A stretch of DNA of 64,000 bases from JBAZUK01 sp041661445 (GTDB taxonomy: Bacteria; Chlamydiota; Chlamydiia; Chlamydiales; SM23-39): the NCBI GenBank assembly GCA_041661445.1, contig JBAZUK010000002.1:186001-250000 (forward strand), given 5' to 3'. Of the stretch, positions 53,851 to 63,367 are shown one piece after another (position 1 is the stretch's first letter; the number at the start of each line of letters is the position of its first letter). The translations under genes were made by a program, and so were the position numbers. The notes below the pieces were generated by a model, which was given only the letters and a program-made list of their open reading frames with translations, did not search any database and was not told where the DNA came from.

Positions 53851-55854
53851 TCAAAGCATTGAAACAAATTCTTCTTCTGTTAGAATTTTGACATTTAGTT
53901 TCTTTGCTTTATCATACTTTGATCCAGGTTCTTCCCCTGCAAGAACAAAATCGGTATTTTTGCTTATCGAACCAGAAGTTTTTCCGCCTCTTTCCTTGAT
54001 CAATTGAGCAGCTTCATCTCTTGTATAGCCCTTTAAAGTTCCGGTTAACACAAAATTTTTGTTTTTGAACTGATGATCTACTATTTTAATTCCCTTAGGC
54101 TCCTGTGGCATTACTCCATTTGATAAGAGCGAATCTATTTCATCTAAATTTTCATTATCCTGAAAATATTCCAGGACCGCATCAGCAACTATGTCGCCTA
54201 TTCCTTCTATGTCTAAGAGCTCTTCCCTAGTAATGTTTTTCAAGGTTTGTATATTTCTGGAAAAATTCGCCAGCAAATCAGCAGTTTCAGCACCAACATA
54301 TTTGATGCCTAAGGCCATAATAAATTTATTAAATGAAGGTTTTTTAGACTCATCAATACTGTTAAGTAAATTTCTTATTGATTTTTCTTTAAAACCATCA
54401 ATTTGAGATAATTCTACCTCTGTCAATTTGTATATATCCGAAGGTTTTTTTACAAAACCTTTCTCGACCAATGCTTCCATAACTTTTGAACCTAAATGCT
54501 CAATATCCATAGCATGTTTTGAAGCAAAATAGATTAGTCTTCTAAGAACTTGACCTTTACATTTAGGATTAGAACAGCGAAGGGCTACCTCATCTTTGTT
54601 ATGTATTACATCTGAAAAACAAATCGGACATTTATTTGGCATTTCATAAGGAATAGAATCTTTTTTTCTTTTTGAAAAATCAACACCGACAACTTTGGGA
54701 ATTACATCCCCACCTTTTTCAATAATGACCATGTCATCAATTCTGATATCTTTTCTTTGAATTTCTTCAATATTGTGCAAAGTTGCCCTTGATATTGTTG
54801 AGCCGGCCAGGAAAACCGGTTCTAGCTCGGCAACCGGGGTTAACACACCGGTTCTTCCTACTTGAATAGTTATATCCTTAATCCTTGTTTCAGCTTGCTC
54901 GGGAGCAAATTTATATGCAACGGCATAACGCGGTGATTTCCCGGTGAAACCTAACTTCTTATGATTTGCTATATCGTCAACCTTAACAACAATTCCATCT
55001 ATCTCAAAGGAAATATTTTTTCTTTTTTCATGAATGTCATTTGCAAAATTTAATATATCATCCGGACTTGTGCATAATTTTATTTCTTTTGAAATCGGCA
55101 GTCCCAAATTTTTTAAAAAGGCATGCATTTGATATTGAGAACTCACAAAATTTTCTGCATTTGCAATTCCATAACAGATAACATCAAGCTTTCTTTTTAT
55201 CACCTCTTTTGGGTCCAGTAATTTTAAAGATCCGGCAGCTGCATTTCTTGGATTTGCAAAAACCTCAAGCCCTTCTTCTTCTCTTTCCTCATTTAATTCC
55301 CAAAAGATTTTTTTGTGCATAAAAACTTCACCCCTGACTTCTATTAAATCGGGTATATTATTTCCAGAAAGTTTTAAAGGAAGGGTTTTTAGTGTTTTTA
55401 TATTAGCTGTAACATCATCACCCGCCTTGCCGTCGCCTCTTGTCAAAGCTCTGGTAAGCATCCCCTTTTCATATCTAATCGAAATCGCAGTCCCGTCAAT
55501 TTTAAGTTCTGTGCAAAATCTAATATCTTTTGTATTTAATAATTTATATATTCTATTAACAAATTCTGTTAACTCCTCTCTTGAATACGTATTTGCAAGA
55601 GATAACATTGGAGCAATGTGCTGCTCATGCTTAAAGCCTTCAGTTAAAGATTCGCCAATACGCATTGATGGAGATTCAGGCAAAATTAGCTCCGGATGAC
55701 TTCTTTCCCAAGCCTGGATTTCTTTTAATAAAAGATCATATTCCAGATCTGAAATTATAGGACTGCACTTTTCATAATAATGCTTATCATGTTCGATCAG
55801 TTCATTAACAAGATTGATATAATCTTCTTGATTTAATATTTTTTTTAAAGCCAA
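53851..55854 (-). CDS. ligA: NAD-dependent DNA ligase
   Basis: 667 residues; seals nicks in replication and repair. The Ia domain is followed by the adenylation domain with the catalytic Lys in TELKIDGTAISIRY, and by GEVFM and EIDGIVVKVDD. The OB-fold, a zinc finger (CPICFSDVIHNKDEVALRCSN, KCKGQ), a helix-hairpin-helix region and a C-terminal BRCT domain (NKNFVLTGTLKGYTRDEA) follow. Complete. Confidence 0.97.
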   Translation of the reverse strand: MALKKILNQEDYINLVNELIEHDKHYYEKCSPIISDLEYDLLLKEIQAWERSHPELILPESPSMRIGESLTEGFKHEQHIAPMLSLANTYSREELTEFVNRIYKLLNTKDIRFCTELKIDGTAISIRYEKGMLTRALTRGDGKAGDDVTANIKTLKTLPLKLSGNNIPDLIEVRGEVFMHKKIFWELNEEREEEGLEVFANPRNAAAGSLKLLDPKEVIKRKLDVICYGIANAENFVSSQYQMHAFLKNLGLPISKEIKLCTSPDDILNFANDIHEKRKNISFEIDGIVVKVDDIANHKKLGFTGKSPRYAVAYKFAPEQAETRIKDITIQVGRTGVLTPVAELEPVFLAGSTISRATLHNIEEIQRKDIRIDDMVIIEKGGDVIPKVVGVDFSKRKKDSIPYEMPNKCPICFSDVIHNKDEVALRCSNPKCKGQVLRRLIYFASKHAMDIEHLGSKVMEALVEKGFVKKPSDIYKLTEVELSQIDGFKEKSIRNLLNSIDESKKPSFNKFIMALGIKYVGAETADLLANFSRNIQTLKNITREELLDIEGIGDIVADAVLEYFQDNENLDEIDSLLSNGVMPQEPKGIKIVDHQFKNKNFVLTGTLKGYTRDEAAQLIKERGGKTSGSISKNTDFVLAGEEPGSKYDKAKKLNVKILTEEEFVSML

Positions 55855-55998
55855 CTGTTACCTCAAAACTTATAAATAATCCAGATTCGATTATACCTGA
55901 TTTTAAGATATTTTTATAGATTTGATGAAATGAAATCCGATTGTGATCTTTTTTCATTGAGCACTTAACAAATAAAAAAATTAAATTATTTTTTTAGA

Positions 55999-57069
55999 TT
56001 ATTTTTTAAAGTTGTCTAAATAATAAACTCTGTTCTTTTTTAAAGTTATTTCATCACTATTCTGGCAAATCTTACCCTTACCCTGCTCATCTTCTTTTAA
56101 TCTAAAATTTTTGATTTTAGCTTGTAAGTTTAATTTAATTTTTAAGTCATCTGCTGATCTTATAACGACTTTTTTTAAAATCTTTTTTGACCATTCCAAA
56201 TCAACAAGGCCAAAAGAAACTTTTAAATTAACAGCTTTTCCATGATGCAGTGAAACTAATAAACAAGGTAAAAGATACAGACCATCTGCATCTTCATTAA
56301 TAAGAAGTGATTTAATTATTCGGTAAAGCTCAGAAAAAACCATTACCGGAGAAACACCAGGTTCTTCTTTGAAAATGCCAATATTTTGATATTCCTCATC
56401 ATTAGCGCGAGGGACAAATGCATCAAAAAACAAAGCTTTATAAACATTATGAAGAGCCTCTTCTAATAAGATTTTTTCATTATTTTGCATGAGGGTTTTT
56501 AAGTTTTCTATAAAGACATTTTTACTTGCATAAGCCGACGTATCTAAATAATACTGAGATAACATAAATATAAAAGGAAGAATTTCTAAAAGATCTTCTC
56601 TTTTTTTTATGAGCTCAATATCTTGCTTTTTAAGAACCCCGAATGATAACTGCTCTTCAACCTGAAGATCATTAATTTGTTCGATAGGCAGTGAAATACT
56701 TTCTTTAGCAGAGATCTTTTTAAAATTTGCATCGCTATCAGATTTTATCTCAGTTACATTATTTGGAAGATTCTCAAAAAATAATATTAATTTTTTATTA
56801 GAATCATTTTTAATTTTATATGAAAAAAAGCCAAGATTTGTCTCAAAAAATATTTTTAATTGACCATTTTTTAAATCATGCAAAACTGTAAATCTTTTCT
56901 GAGGTCCTTGAAAATTCAGAAAAAGCCTGAATTGCTTTTTTGAATTCAAATCTTTGAACCATAACAAGCCGGGATATATCGTTACAAAAAAGCTGGTGTT
57001 TTTGATTAGAAAAGAAGAACCGATTTTATGGGAAATAAGAACAGGTTTCTGTTTAATTTTTATTTGCAC
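55999..57069 (-). CDS. Hypothetical protein downstream of mtaB
   Basis: 356 residues, family not recognised. The N-terminal half is rich in short strands (LISHKIGSSFLIKNTSFFVT, GLLWFKDLNSKKQFRLFL), and the middle part has helices around FIFMLSQYYLDTSAY. No signal peptide or membrane helix is seen. It overlaps the end of mtaB by 10 bases, so it is expressed with it. A role in RNA modification is possible by context only. Confidence 0.75.
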   Translation of the reverse strand: MQIKIKQKPVLISHKIGSSFLIKNTSFFVTIYPGLLWFKDLNSKKQFRLFLNFQGPQKRFTVLHDLKNGQLKIFFETNLGFFSYKIKNDSNKKLILFFENLPNNVTEIKSDSDANFKKISAKESISLPIEQINDLQVEEQLSFGVLKKQDIELIKKREDLLEILPFIFMLSQYYLDTSAYASKNVFIENLKTLMQNNEKILLEEALHNVYKALFFDAFVPRANDEEYQNIGIFKEEPGVSPVMVFSELYRIIKSLLINEDADGLYLLPCLLVSLHHGKAVNLKVSFGLVDLEWSKKILKKVVIRSADDLKIKLNLQAKIKNFRLKEDEQGKGKICQNSDEITLKKNRVYYLDNFKK

Positions 57070-58286
57070 AATTCACCTAAAATATATTCTTTTTTGTTTT
57101 CTTTTAGCTTAACTTTTAGAACGGAATTAGCAGGAATTTTATCTCTAACTCCAATAAAAAGATTATTTTTTGTAGACCCAAAGCTCATATTATCGGACGG
57201 CTGCTCAAAAAGAACATCCATTTCTCTACCAATAAACTGCTCTCTTTTCTTAAAAGCTATTCTTAAAGCGCTGTCTTCTAATACTTTCTTCCTTTCATGT
57301 ATGATTTTTTCATCTATCTGTTCTTCAAAAGTCGCCGCTAAGGTATTAGGTCTTTTGCTGTATGGAAATATATGAACTTTAGTAAAGCCGACTTTATTAA
57401 GAATATCAATAGTTCTTTCAAGGTCCTCAGCTGTTTCAGAAGGAAACCCGACAATAACATCTGTTGTAAAAGTAAAATCCGGATTCCTGCTGATAATTTT
57501 TTCAACTTTTTCTAAAAAAAACTCAGGGGTATATTTTCTATTCATTTTTCTTAAAATTTTCTCAGAGCCAGACTGGAGAACTAAATGCAAAGAAGAGACC
57601 ATTTTTTCAGATGATGTTAAAATATTTATTAAATCGTCTGTTATATGTTTCGAATCGATAGATGATATTTTGATCCTGTTTAAGCCTTCAATTTTTTCAA
57701 TTTCATTAAGCAATTTTTCAAAAGACATTTCCGTATTGTATTCACCAATATTAATTCCTGTTAAAACAATCTCCTGGTACCCATTATCAACCAATTTTGT
57801 TATCTCAAATATTATTTCATCTTTACTTCTTGATCTCGATCTTCCTCGAGTAAAAGGAATAACACAATAACTGCAACAGGAATTACAGCCGTCTTGAATT
57901 TTAACAAAAGCTCTCGTGTGACCATCAAAATTTTTAATATAAAATTTAGGAACTATTCTTTCGGGGAAAATTGTTGCTACCAGATCATTTTTTTGATTAT
58001 TGGGAATAATTATTACATCACTGCCAATGAGATCTATAACCTCTTTCCCAATACATCCTGTAATATAAAACTTGGCTTTTTTATTTTTTTCTTTTAAAGC
58101 CTTAATGGCAGACAGGGACTTTTTATCAGCACTGTGGGTAACCGAGCAAGCATTTATAATACAAATATCAGCATCCCCCTCTTCTGAAACTATCAACCCC
58201 AATCCTTTCAATTGATCGGAAAAAGCCTGGGATTCATATTGATTTGTTTTGCATCCCAAAGTAAATATTTTAAATTTTTTCTTCAT
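57060..58286 (-). CDS. mtaB: tRNA threonylcarbamoyladenosine methylthiotransferase MtaB
   Basis: 408 residues; radical-SAM enzyme adding a methylthio group to t6A37. The N-terminal cluster Cys are in TLGCKTNQYESQAF, NACSVTHSADKK and ITGCIGKE. The radical-SAM motif is CNSCCSYC in QDGCNSCCSYCVIPFTRG. TLGCKTNQYES and the missing MiaB-type spacing separate it from miaB at 50411. A TRAM-like tail closes the protein. Confidence 0.93.
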   Translation of the reverse strand: MKKKFKIFTLGCKTNQYESQAFSDQLKGLGLIVSEEGDADICIINACSVTHSADKKSLSAIKALKEKNKKAKFYITGCIGKEVIDLIGSDVIIIPNNQKNDLVATIFPERIVPKFYIKNFDGHTRAFVKIQDGCNSCCSYCVIPFTRGRSRSRSKDEIIFEITKLVDNGYQEIVLTGINIGEYNTEMSFEKLLNEIEKIEGLNRIKISSIDSKHITDDLINILTSSEKMVSSLHLVLQSGSEKILRKMNRKYTPEFFLEKVEKIISRNPDFTFTTDVIVGFPSETAEDLERTIDILNKVGFTKVHIFPYSKRPNTLAATFEEQIDEKIIHERKKVLEDSALRIAFKKREQFIGREMDVLFEQPSDNMSFGSTKNNLFIGVRDKIPANSVLKVKLKENKKEYILGELCK

Positions 58287-58410
58287 AATTTATTTCATTT
58301 TTTAAAACTGTATAAATATAACAAATATAAAAAAAAACATCATGGAAAAAAATAACAATAATTATTAAAATACTTTAAAAATGTAATTTGATTAAAAAAA
58401 GGATTATTAT

Positions 58411-59025
58411 ATGCAACCAGATTTAAATTTTTGGGAAACTGTTATTTCAATATTTTTTGTATTCAATGCTATGGGAATGATTCCTGCATTTGTTGCATTA
58501 CTATCAAAATTTGATCAGAAAAGACAAATTAAAATCATTATAAGAGAATGTTTAATTGCTCTTTTCGTCCTTCTTGCTTTTACCTTTTTCGGAGCAAGAA
58601 TCTTAAAATCATTTTCCTTATCTCAATCAACAATTGGTGTTGGAGGAGGACTTCTTTTAATAATTATAGCTCTCAATATGATTTTTCCAAAAGAGAGCCA
58701 TTCTCATGAAAAATCCCTTTCTGCATCAAAAGATCCATTAATTATTCCATTAGCTATCCCTGGACTTGCTGGTCCCGGCACAATAGCTGCATTAGCAGTA
58801 TTATCAAACCAAGTAGGTACATTGGTAGCCTCAGGAGCTTTAATTGTAGCTTGGATACCTTCACTTTTCATCCTCCTTGCTTGTTCCTATTTAAAGAAAA
58901 TTCTAGGAGAGAAGGGGCTTTTGGCTGTAGAAAAACTTGGCGGAATGCTTATCTGTTTTATTGGAATAGAAACCTTAACAAAAGGTGTTGTCCAAATTGT
59001 GATAAATAATTTTTTTACCAAATAA
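58411..59025 (+). CDS. MarC/UPF0056 family membrane protein
   Basis: 204 residues with six predicted membrane helices. FFVFNAMGMIPAFVALL near the start, GGGLLLIIIALNMI, and PLAIPGLAGPGTIAALAVL are the family's conserved blocks. Function is unknown; it is not a proven drug-resistance protein despite the family name. It converges with hflX. Confidence 0.9.
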   Translation: MQPDLNFWETVISIFFVFNAMGMIPAFVALLSKFDQKRQIKIIIRECLIALFVLLAFTFFGARILKSFSLSQSTIGVGGGLLLIIIALNMIFPKESHSHEKSLSASKDPLIIPLAIPGLAGPGTIAALAVLSNQVGTLVASGALIVAWIPSLFILLACSYLKKILGEKGLLAVEKLGGMLICFIGIETLTKGVVQIVINNFFTK

Positions 59026-59043
59026 TTTTTTAACAGATATTTA

Positions 59044-59100
59044 AAGGTGTTTTAGTTGAAATAAATTTTATAAAAAACTTCAATCAGCTAAAACACTTTG
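59044..59100. terminator. Bidirectional terminator between marC-like gene and hflX
   Basis: GTGTTTTAG near 59046-59054 pairs with CTAAAACAC near 59088-59096, extended by TTGAA/TTCAA inside with a small bulge. It lies between two convergent genes and is flanked by A and T on its two sides. Confidence 0.65.
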
Positions 59101-59102
59101 AA

Positions 59103-60410
59103 TCAAACAACAAAATCCATAAGCTTTTTTTCTAAAATATTTGGAATCTCTGCTTCGATTAATATATCATTTTCTAGATAATCAATTGTGATAACCCTGC
59201 CCTCTTTTATAATCTCTGAAACAAGCTTGTAATAACTTTGAGGTATTTTCAGCTTAATGATCTTTCGTAAATTTGCTATTTCTTTGATCATCAATTCAAC
59301 TAATTCATCTAATCCTTCTTTCTTCAATGCTGATATTTCTACTGTTTTGGGATACTTAATTTTAAAATATGAAATAATAGAAGGATTTTTACATTCATCA
59401 ACTTTATTTAGGCATGTAATTATGGGTCTTGTATCTGCTTTTAATTCTTTTAGGACTTCTAAGCTGGCCTCAGTCATTTCTTTCACAGACTCATTAGAGA
59501 TATCTATAACATGAATCAATACATCTGAATAAACAGCTTCTTCCAGAGTGCTTTTGAAAGATGCAATAAGTGAGTGGGGCAATTTTCTAATAAATCCCAC
59601 AGTATCAGTCAATAATATTTCCTGTCTATTATCAAGGACATATTTTCTAGTAGTTGTATCTAAAGTTGCAAAAAGCTTATTTTCAACCAGGACATCTGCA
59701 TCAGTCAATGCATTCATTAAAGTTGATTTGCCTGAGTTCGTATATCCTACTATTGCAAAAGAAGGGATGCTGGTTTTAATTCTTTTTTTTCTCTGCAAAT
59801 GTCTTTGTTCATGAATTTTATCAATTTCTTTTTGCAGATCTGAGATTTTCTTTTTTAAGATTTGACGATCTATTTCAATTTGTCTTTCTCCTGCACCCTT
59901 CAAATGTCCGCCGGATTTTCCACCAGTTTTTTGTCTGCTTAAATGCGTCCACATTCTTTTGAGTCTTGGCATCTCATATTTATATTGAGCAAGCTGTACC
60001 TGTAATTTGGCCTCATTTGATTTTGCATGAATCGCAAAAACGCCAAGTATAAGTTCTGTTCTATCAATTACAGCACAATTTATTTCTTTTTCTAAATTTC
60101 TTTGCTGATGAGGAGAAATTTCAAAATCAAAAATAATCACTTCAACATTTAATTCAATGCTAAGATTTTTTATCTCTTCAATTTTTCCGCTTTTCAGATA
60201 AGTTGCTGACTCGATTTCTCTTATCGGAGCTGCAATTTCCTGAACAGTCTCAAGACCATAAGTGGCTGCAAGGCTTTTGAGCTCATTTAAGTGCTCTAAA
60301 CAAAGCGGTTTCTCACTTGAATCTTTATAAACACCTAGTAGCAAAGCTTTAGGCAGCTTTTCAAATTCCAGAAGCCTTGTTTTGCCGATTTCTAATTTTA
60401 TCTTACTCAT
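59103..60410 (-). CDS. hflX: GTPase HflX
   Basis: 435 residues; ribosome-splitting stress GTPase. The N-terminal HflX domain has TYLKSGKIEEI and IFDFEISPHQQRNLEK, and a central Gly-rich region has KTGGKSGGHLKGAGERQIEID. The G domain contains GYTNSGKSTLMNAL (G1), DTVGFIRKLPHSLIASF (G3) and NKVDEC (G4). It lies 3 bases after the MBL-fold gene, as in Chlamydia. Confidence 0.96.
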   Translation of the reverse strand: MSKIKLEIGKTRLLEFEKLPKALLLGVYKDSSEKPLCLEHLNELKSLAATYGLETVQEIAAPIREIESATYLKSGKIEEIKNLSIELNVEVIIFDFEISPHQQRNLEKEINCAVIDRTELILGVFAIHAKSNEAKLQVQLAQYKYEMPRLKRMWTHLSRQKTGGKSGGHLKGAGERQIEIDRQILKKKISDLQKEIDKIHEQRHLQRKKRIKTSIPSFAIVGYTNSGKSTLMNALTDADVLVENKLFATLDTTTRKYVLDNRQEILLTDTVGFIRKLPHSLIASFKSTLEEAVYSDVLIHVIDISNESVKEMTEASLEVLKELKADTRPIITCLNKVDECKNPSIISYFKIKYPKTVEISALKKEGLDELVELMIKEIANLRKIIKLKIPQSYYKLVSEIIKEGRVITIDYLENDILIEAEIPNILEKKLMDFVV

Positions 60411-60413
60411 TTA

Positions 60414-61190
60414 TTACTCAGTTTTTATAATTAACCCATCATATGCAAGTTTAACATTTTTAGGAAGCTGGGATGAAATTTCTGCATACTCTAATTCATG
60501 ACCAAGATGTGTTAAATATGTTTTTTTCGGTTTAACAATTTTTATAAAGTCCAATGCCTGTCTCAAATTAAAATGAACATCCGATTCTTTAATCCTAAGA
60601 CAGCTTAAAAGTAAAACATCAAGATCTTTTAATTTTGAAAAAATACTTTCATCATATTTTTTTATATCAGTAACATAAGCAAATTTATTTAATCTAAATC
60701 CTAAAACTTTTTTGCTGTCCTGGAAATATGAAAAATAATCAAAAGACATATTATCTAAACAAAAACAAGATTTTTTTTCTGATAAAACGTTGAAATCAAA
60801 TTTAGCGCTTTGCGTATGCCCCGGTAAGTTTGGCTCAAAAAAGTATGCATATTTTTTTTTAATTTCTTCATAAGTTCCTTTTAATAAGAAACATTTGAGT
60901 GATTTTTTTTGAATGCGGTTATATATTCTTAAGTCATCTATGCCCGCAATATGATCATAATGGTTATGTGTTATTATCAATCCATCTAATTTGTTCATAT
61001 TATATTTTAAAGCTTGAGAGCGAATATCTGGGCCGCAATCGACTAAAATGTTTTTGTTTTTTTCTTTAATTAATATGGCTGGTCTTGATCTCTTGTTATA
61101 TCTAGATAAAGAACTGCAAGTTTTACATTTACATCCGATAACCGGAGTACCGGTTGAGGCGCCTGAGCCTAAAACAACAATCTCTTTCAT
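60414..61190 (-). CDS. Metallo-beta-lactamase-fold hydrolase, PhnP-like
   Basis: 258 residues. GSGASTGTPVIGCKCKTC at the start is the PhnP-type N-terminus with a Cys-rich loop. NHYDHIAGIDDL is the metal-binding HxxxDH motif, and LTHLGHELEY near the C-terminus gives further metal His. PhnP cleaves cyclic phosphodiesters, but chlamydiae lack phosphonate pathways, so it more likely acts on nucleotide or RNA phosphodiesters. It overlaps the upstream membrane gene by 4 bases. Confidence 0.85.
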   Translation of the reverse strand: MKEIVVLGSGASTGTPVIGCKCKTCSSLSRYNKRSRPAILIKEKNKNILVDCGPDIRSQALKYNMNKLDGLIITHNHYDHIAGIDDLRIYNRIQKKSLKCFLLKGTYEEIKKKYAYFFEPNLPGHTQSAKFDFNVLSEKKSCFCLDNMSFDYFSYFQDSKKVLGFRLNKFAYVTDIKKYDESIFSKLKDLDVLLLSCLRIKESDVHFNLRQALDFIKIVKPKKTYLTHLGHELEYAEISSQLPKNVKLAYDGLIIKTE

Positions 61191-62008
61191 AGATCTTTTT
61201 CCTTGGTCTGAGAAAAATTATAAACTTCCATTGAAAAATTAAAAAAGAAAATTACAAAAGGTGTCAAAAACAGAACAAACAAAGTCATAATAGACAACCA
61301 CTGAAACACAATATTATAAATATCCATTGGTATAACAAAAGTGAGTTTCGTTAATTTTATAGAAATGAACAGAATCAAAAAAACTAAGAGCCCTGCTGAA
61401 ATTCCTATCAGGAAATATATTATATGGGTGAACAAATCCTTCTTGAAATCAATATAAGCCTCTTTTAATACAACTATCTTATTTCGAGTTTTTATTGATA
61501 ATCCGGGTGTCGCAAAAAAAATCGTTAAAAAAGAAATAATGCAAACTGCAATCGTCGACAAAACCAGCAAAAAAGGTAAAAAAGAGATCGAGGAACCAAT
61601 AAAGCTTCCTACATGAGGAATCTCTTTTATCATCACCAAAAGGCCGAAAATCAAGTTAAATATTAAAAATATTAAAAAAGGAGGAATGGTAATCTGTAAA
61701 GAATCTACAATATTCTGTGTAGAACTTTTAAAAATTTCGATATAGGATTTTCTTTGGTTCTTAACCTCATTATAATAGATTTTGCAAAGGATAACACCTA
61801 AGATTGAAAAGATCGAAATTGAAAAAAATATTGGGACAAAAATCAGACTAAAAACGATCCAGTTAGTCGCAACAAAAGCTATTGATCTAAATAAAACCAC
61901 AACTAACCCGCAAAGAAATAAAAACGGATAAGCAAATAATACTTTTTTTAATTGGAAAGAATGCCTAAAAGCTCTTTTTAAAATTTTTTCAAGATCATTA
62001 AATTTCAT
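61187..62008 (-). CDS. Hypothetical multi-pass membrane protein
   Basis: 273 residues, not recognised. About six hydrophobic segments (such as FLCGLVVVLFRSIAFVA, FFSISIFSILGVILC and FLPFLLVLSTIAVCI) alternate with short polar loops. No charged catalytic motif is seen. It starts 12 bases after mdh ends and overlaps the hydrolase gene by 4 bases, so it belongs to the mdh-x-phnP-hflX operon. Confidence 0.75.
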   Translation of the reverse strand: MKFNDLEKILKRAFRHSFQLKKVLFAYPFLFLCGLVVVLFRSIAFVATNWIVFSLIFVPIFFSISIFSILGVILCKIYYNEVKNQRKSYIEIFKSSTQNIVDSLQITIPPFLIFLIFNLIFGLLVMIKEIPHVGSFIGSSISFLPFLLVLSTIAVCIISFLTIFFATPGLSIKTRNKIVVLKEAYIDFKKDLFTHIIYFLIGISAGLLVFLILFISIKLTKLTFVIPMDIYNIVFQWLSIMTLFVLFLTPFVIFFFNFSMEVYNFSQTKEKDL

Positions 62009-62020
62009 AACAACTCTATT

Positions 62021-63001
62021 TTATAAAAGGTGAGCTATTTGAGCCTTTTCTTCAACAAGCTCATTTTCACTTAATTTAATTTTTTCTTTAATATATTCAT
62101 CAATCTGCATATTCTCAACAATTTTATAATTCCCCTTGCCATCGCTCACACAGGGAAAAGAGAATATTAGATCCTTATCTATACCATATTTATTTTTATG
62201 TGAATATACTGCTAATGAAAAAATCTCTTTTTCTTTTTGATACAAAGATCTAATAGTATCGATGATTGCATTTGCTGCAGAAGCTGCAGATGATTTCTTT
62301 CTTTTCAAAATTATTTCAGCACCTCTTTTTTGAATCAGTTCCATAAACGTAGTTTTTAACCAATCTTCATCATCTACATACTTAGATATATCGTCGCCTT
62401 TGATTGACACTTTGGTATAATCAGGAACTTGAGTAGTGGAATGATTGCCCCAGATAACTAAATTGCTGATTTCCTCAACTCCTATATTTGCTTTTTTTGC
62501 CAGCTGATATTTAGCTCTATTTTGATCAAGTCTGGTCATAGCAAAAAAATTCTCTTTAGGGATATTTGGAGCATTATTCATGGCAATCAGGGCATTTGTA
62601 TTACAAGGATTGCCAACAACTAGAACTTTAACATTTTTCTTAGCAAATTCATTTATCGCACTTCCCTGCTGCTTAAAAATCTTCGCATTTTCTAAAAGAA
62701 GATCCCGTCTTTCCATATTAGGTCCTCTTGGTTTAGCGCCAATTAAAAGCGCTATATCGCTATCTTTAGCCATCTCATTAGCATCAAAGCCATATTTGAT
62801 TTCCTTTAATAAAGGAAAACACGAATCCTCTAATTCAAAAACAACTCCTGACATTTCATCTTTAAAAGCTTCAACATCCAATAAATTTAAAGCTATTTGA
62901 GTATCTTTTCCGAACATCTCCCCTGCTGCAATTCTAAAAAGTAAATTATAAGCAATTTGACCACAAGCTCCTGTAACAAGTACTCTTTTCATTTGTTTCA
63001 T
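62021..63001 (-). CDS. mdh: Malate dehydrogenase
   Basis: About 326 residues; NAD-dependent oxidation of malate in the TCA cycle. RVLVTGACGQIAYNLLFRIA is the NAD-binding start of the group that resembles cytosolic MDH. ARGN-type residues are in KPRGPNMERRDLL, VVGNPCNTNALI binds the coenzyme, and the catalytic His is in IWGNHSTTQVPD. ATG at 63001 is chosen because AGGAG lies 8 bases upstream; the longer frame to 63091 adds a hydrophobic stretch unlike MDH. Confidence 0.95.
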   Translation of the reverse strand: MKQMKRVLVTGACGQIAYNLLFRIAAGEMFGKDTQIALNLLDVEAFKDEMSGVVFELEDSCFPLLKEIKYGFDANEMAKDSDIALLIGAKPRGPNMERRDLLLENAKIFKQQGSAINEFAKKNVKVLVVGNPCNTNALIAMNNAPNIPKENFFAMTRLDQNRAKYQLAKKANIGVEEISNLVIWGNHSTTQVPDYTKVSIKGDDISKYVDDEDWLKTTFMELIQKRGAEIILKRKKSSAASAANAIIDTIRSLYQKEKEIFSLAVYSHKNKYGIDKDLIFSFPCVSDGKGNYKIVENMQIDEYIKEKIKLSENELVEEKAQIAHLL

Positions 63002-63367
63002 ATTAAATCTCCTATAAAAACCATAAGCAATTAAACAAAAAAAATGATTTAAAAAAAATAAAAGAAAATATATTTTTTCAGATTCATTCAACTGTTATCA
63101 AAAAAATATTAGGTATTTTGTCTTTTATCTTAAAAAATATTAATCAATATCACAAATCCGTTTTTTTCAAACAGCTTTTCAGCCACAAAACTTTCCGATT
63201 AATTTAAAAAAGATAATTTTTATCAAATGCTTTTGTCGCCCCTTCGTCATTAAACAAATTTGTTTTTTCAATTAAAATTTAATCTTTTTAAAAAAAATCT
63301 TTTTTTTATTTCAAAAAATGTTCATTATTTTCTGCTTTTACTAGTATTAGACTTTGATAGGAAAATC
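63002..63367. other. Divergent promoter region between mdh and the last gene
   Basis: 366 bases, very AT-rich with long T runs (for example around 63293-63311). It must hold the promoters of both divergent genes. No ORF or RNA gene is seen. Confidence 0.4.

Noticed and set aside
61187..62008. Possible YihY- or ABC-permease-type assignment for the membrane protein after mdh
   Set aside because: Only hydrophobic segments are visible; no family-specific motif supports a name.
63002..63091. N-terminal extension of mdh to an ATG at 63091
   Set aside because: The extra 30 residues are hydrophobic and not MDH-like, and a good AGGAG supports the start at 63001.
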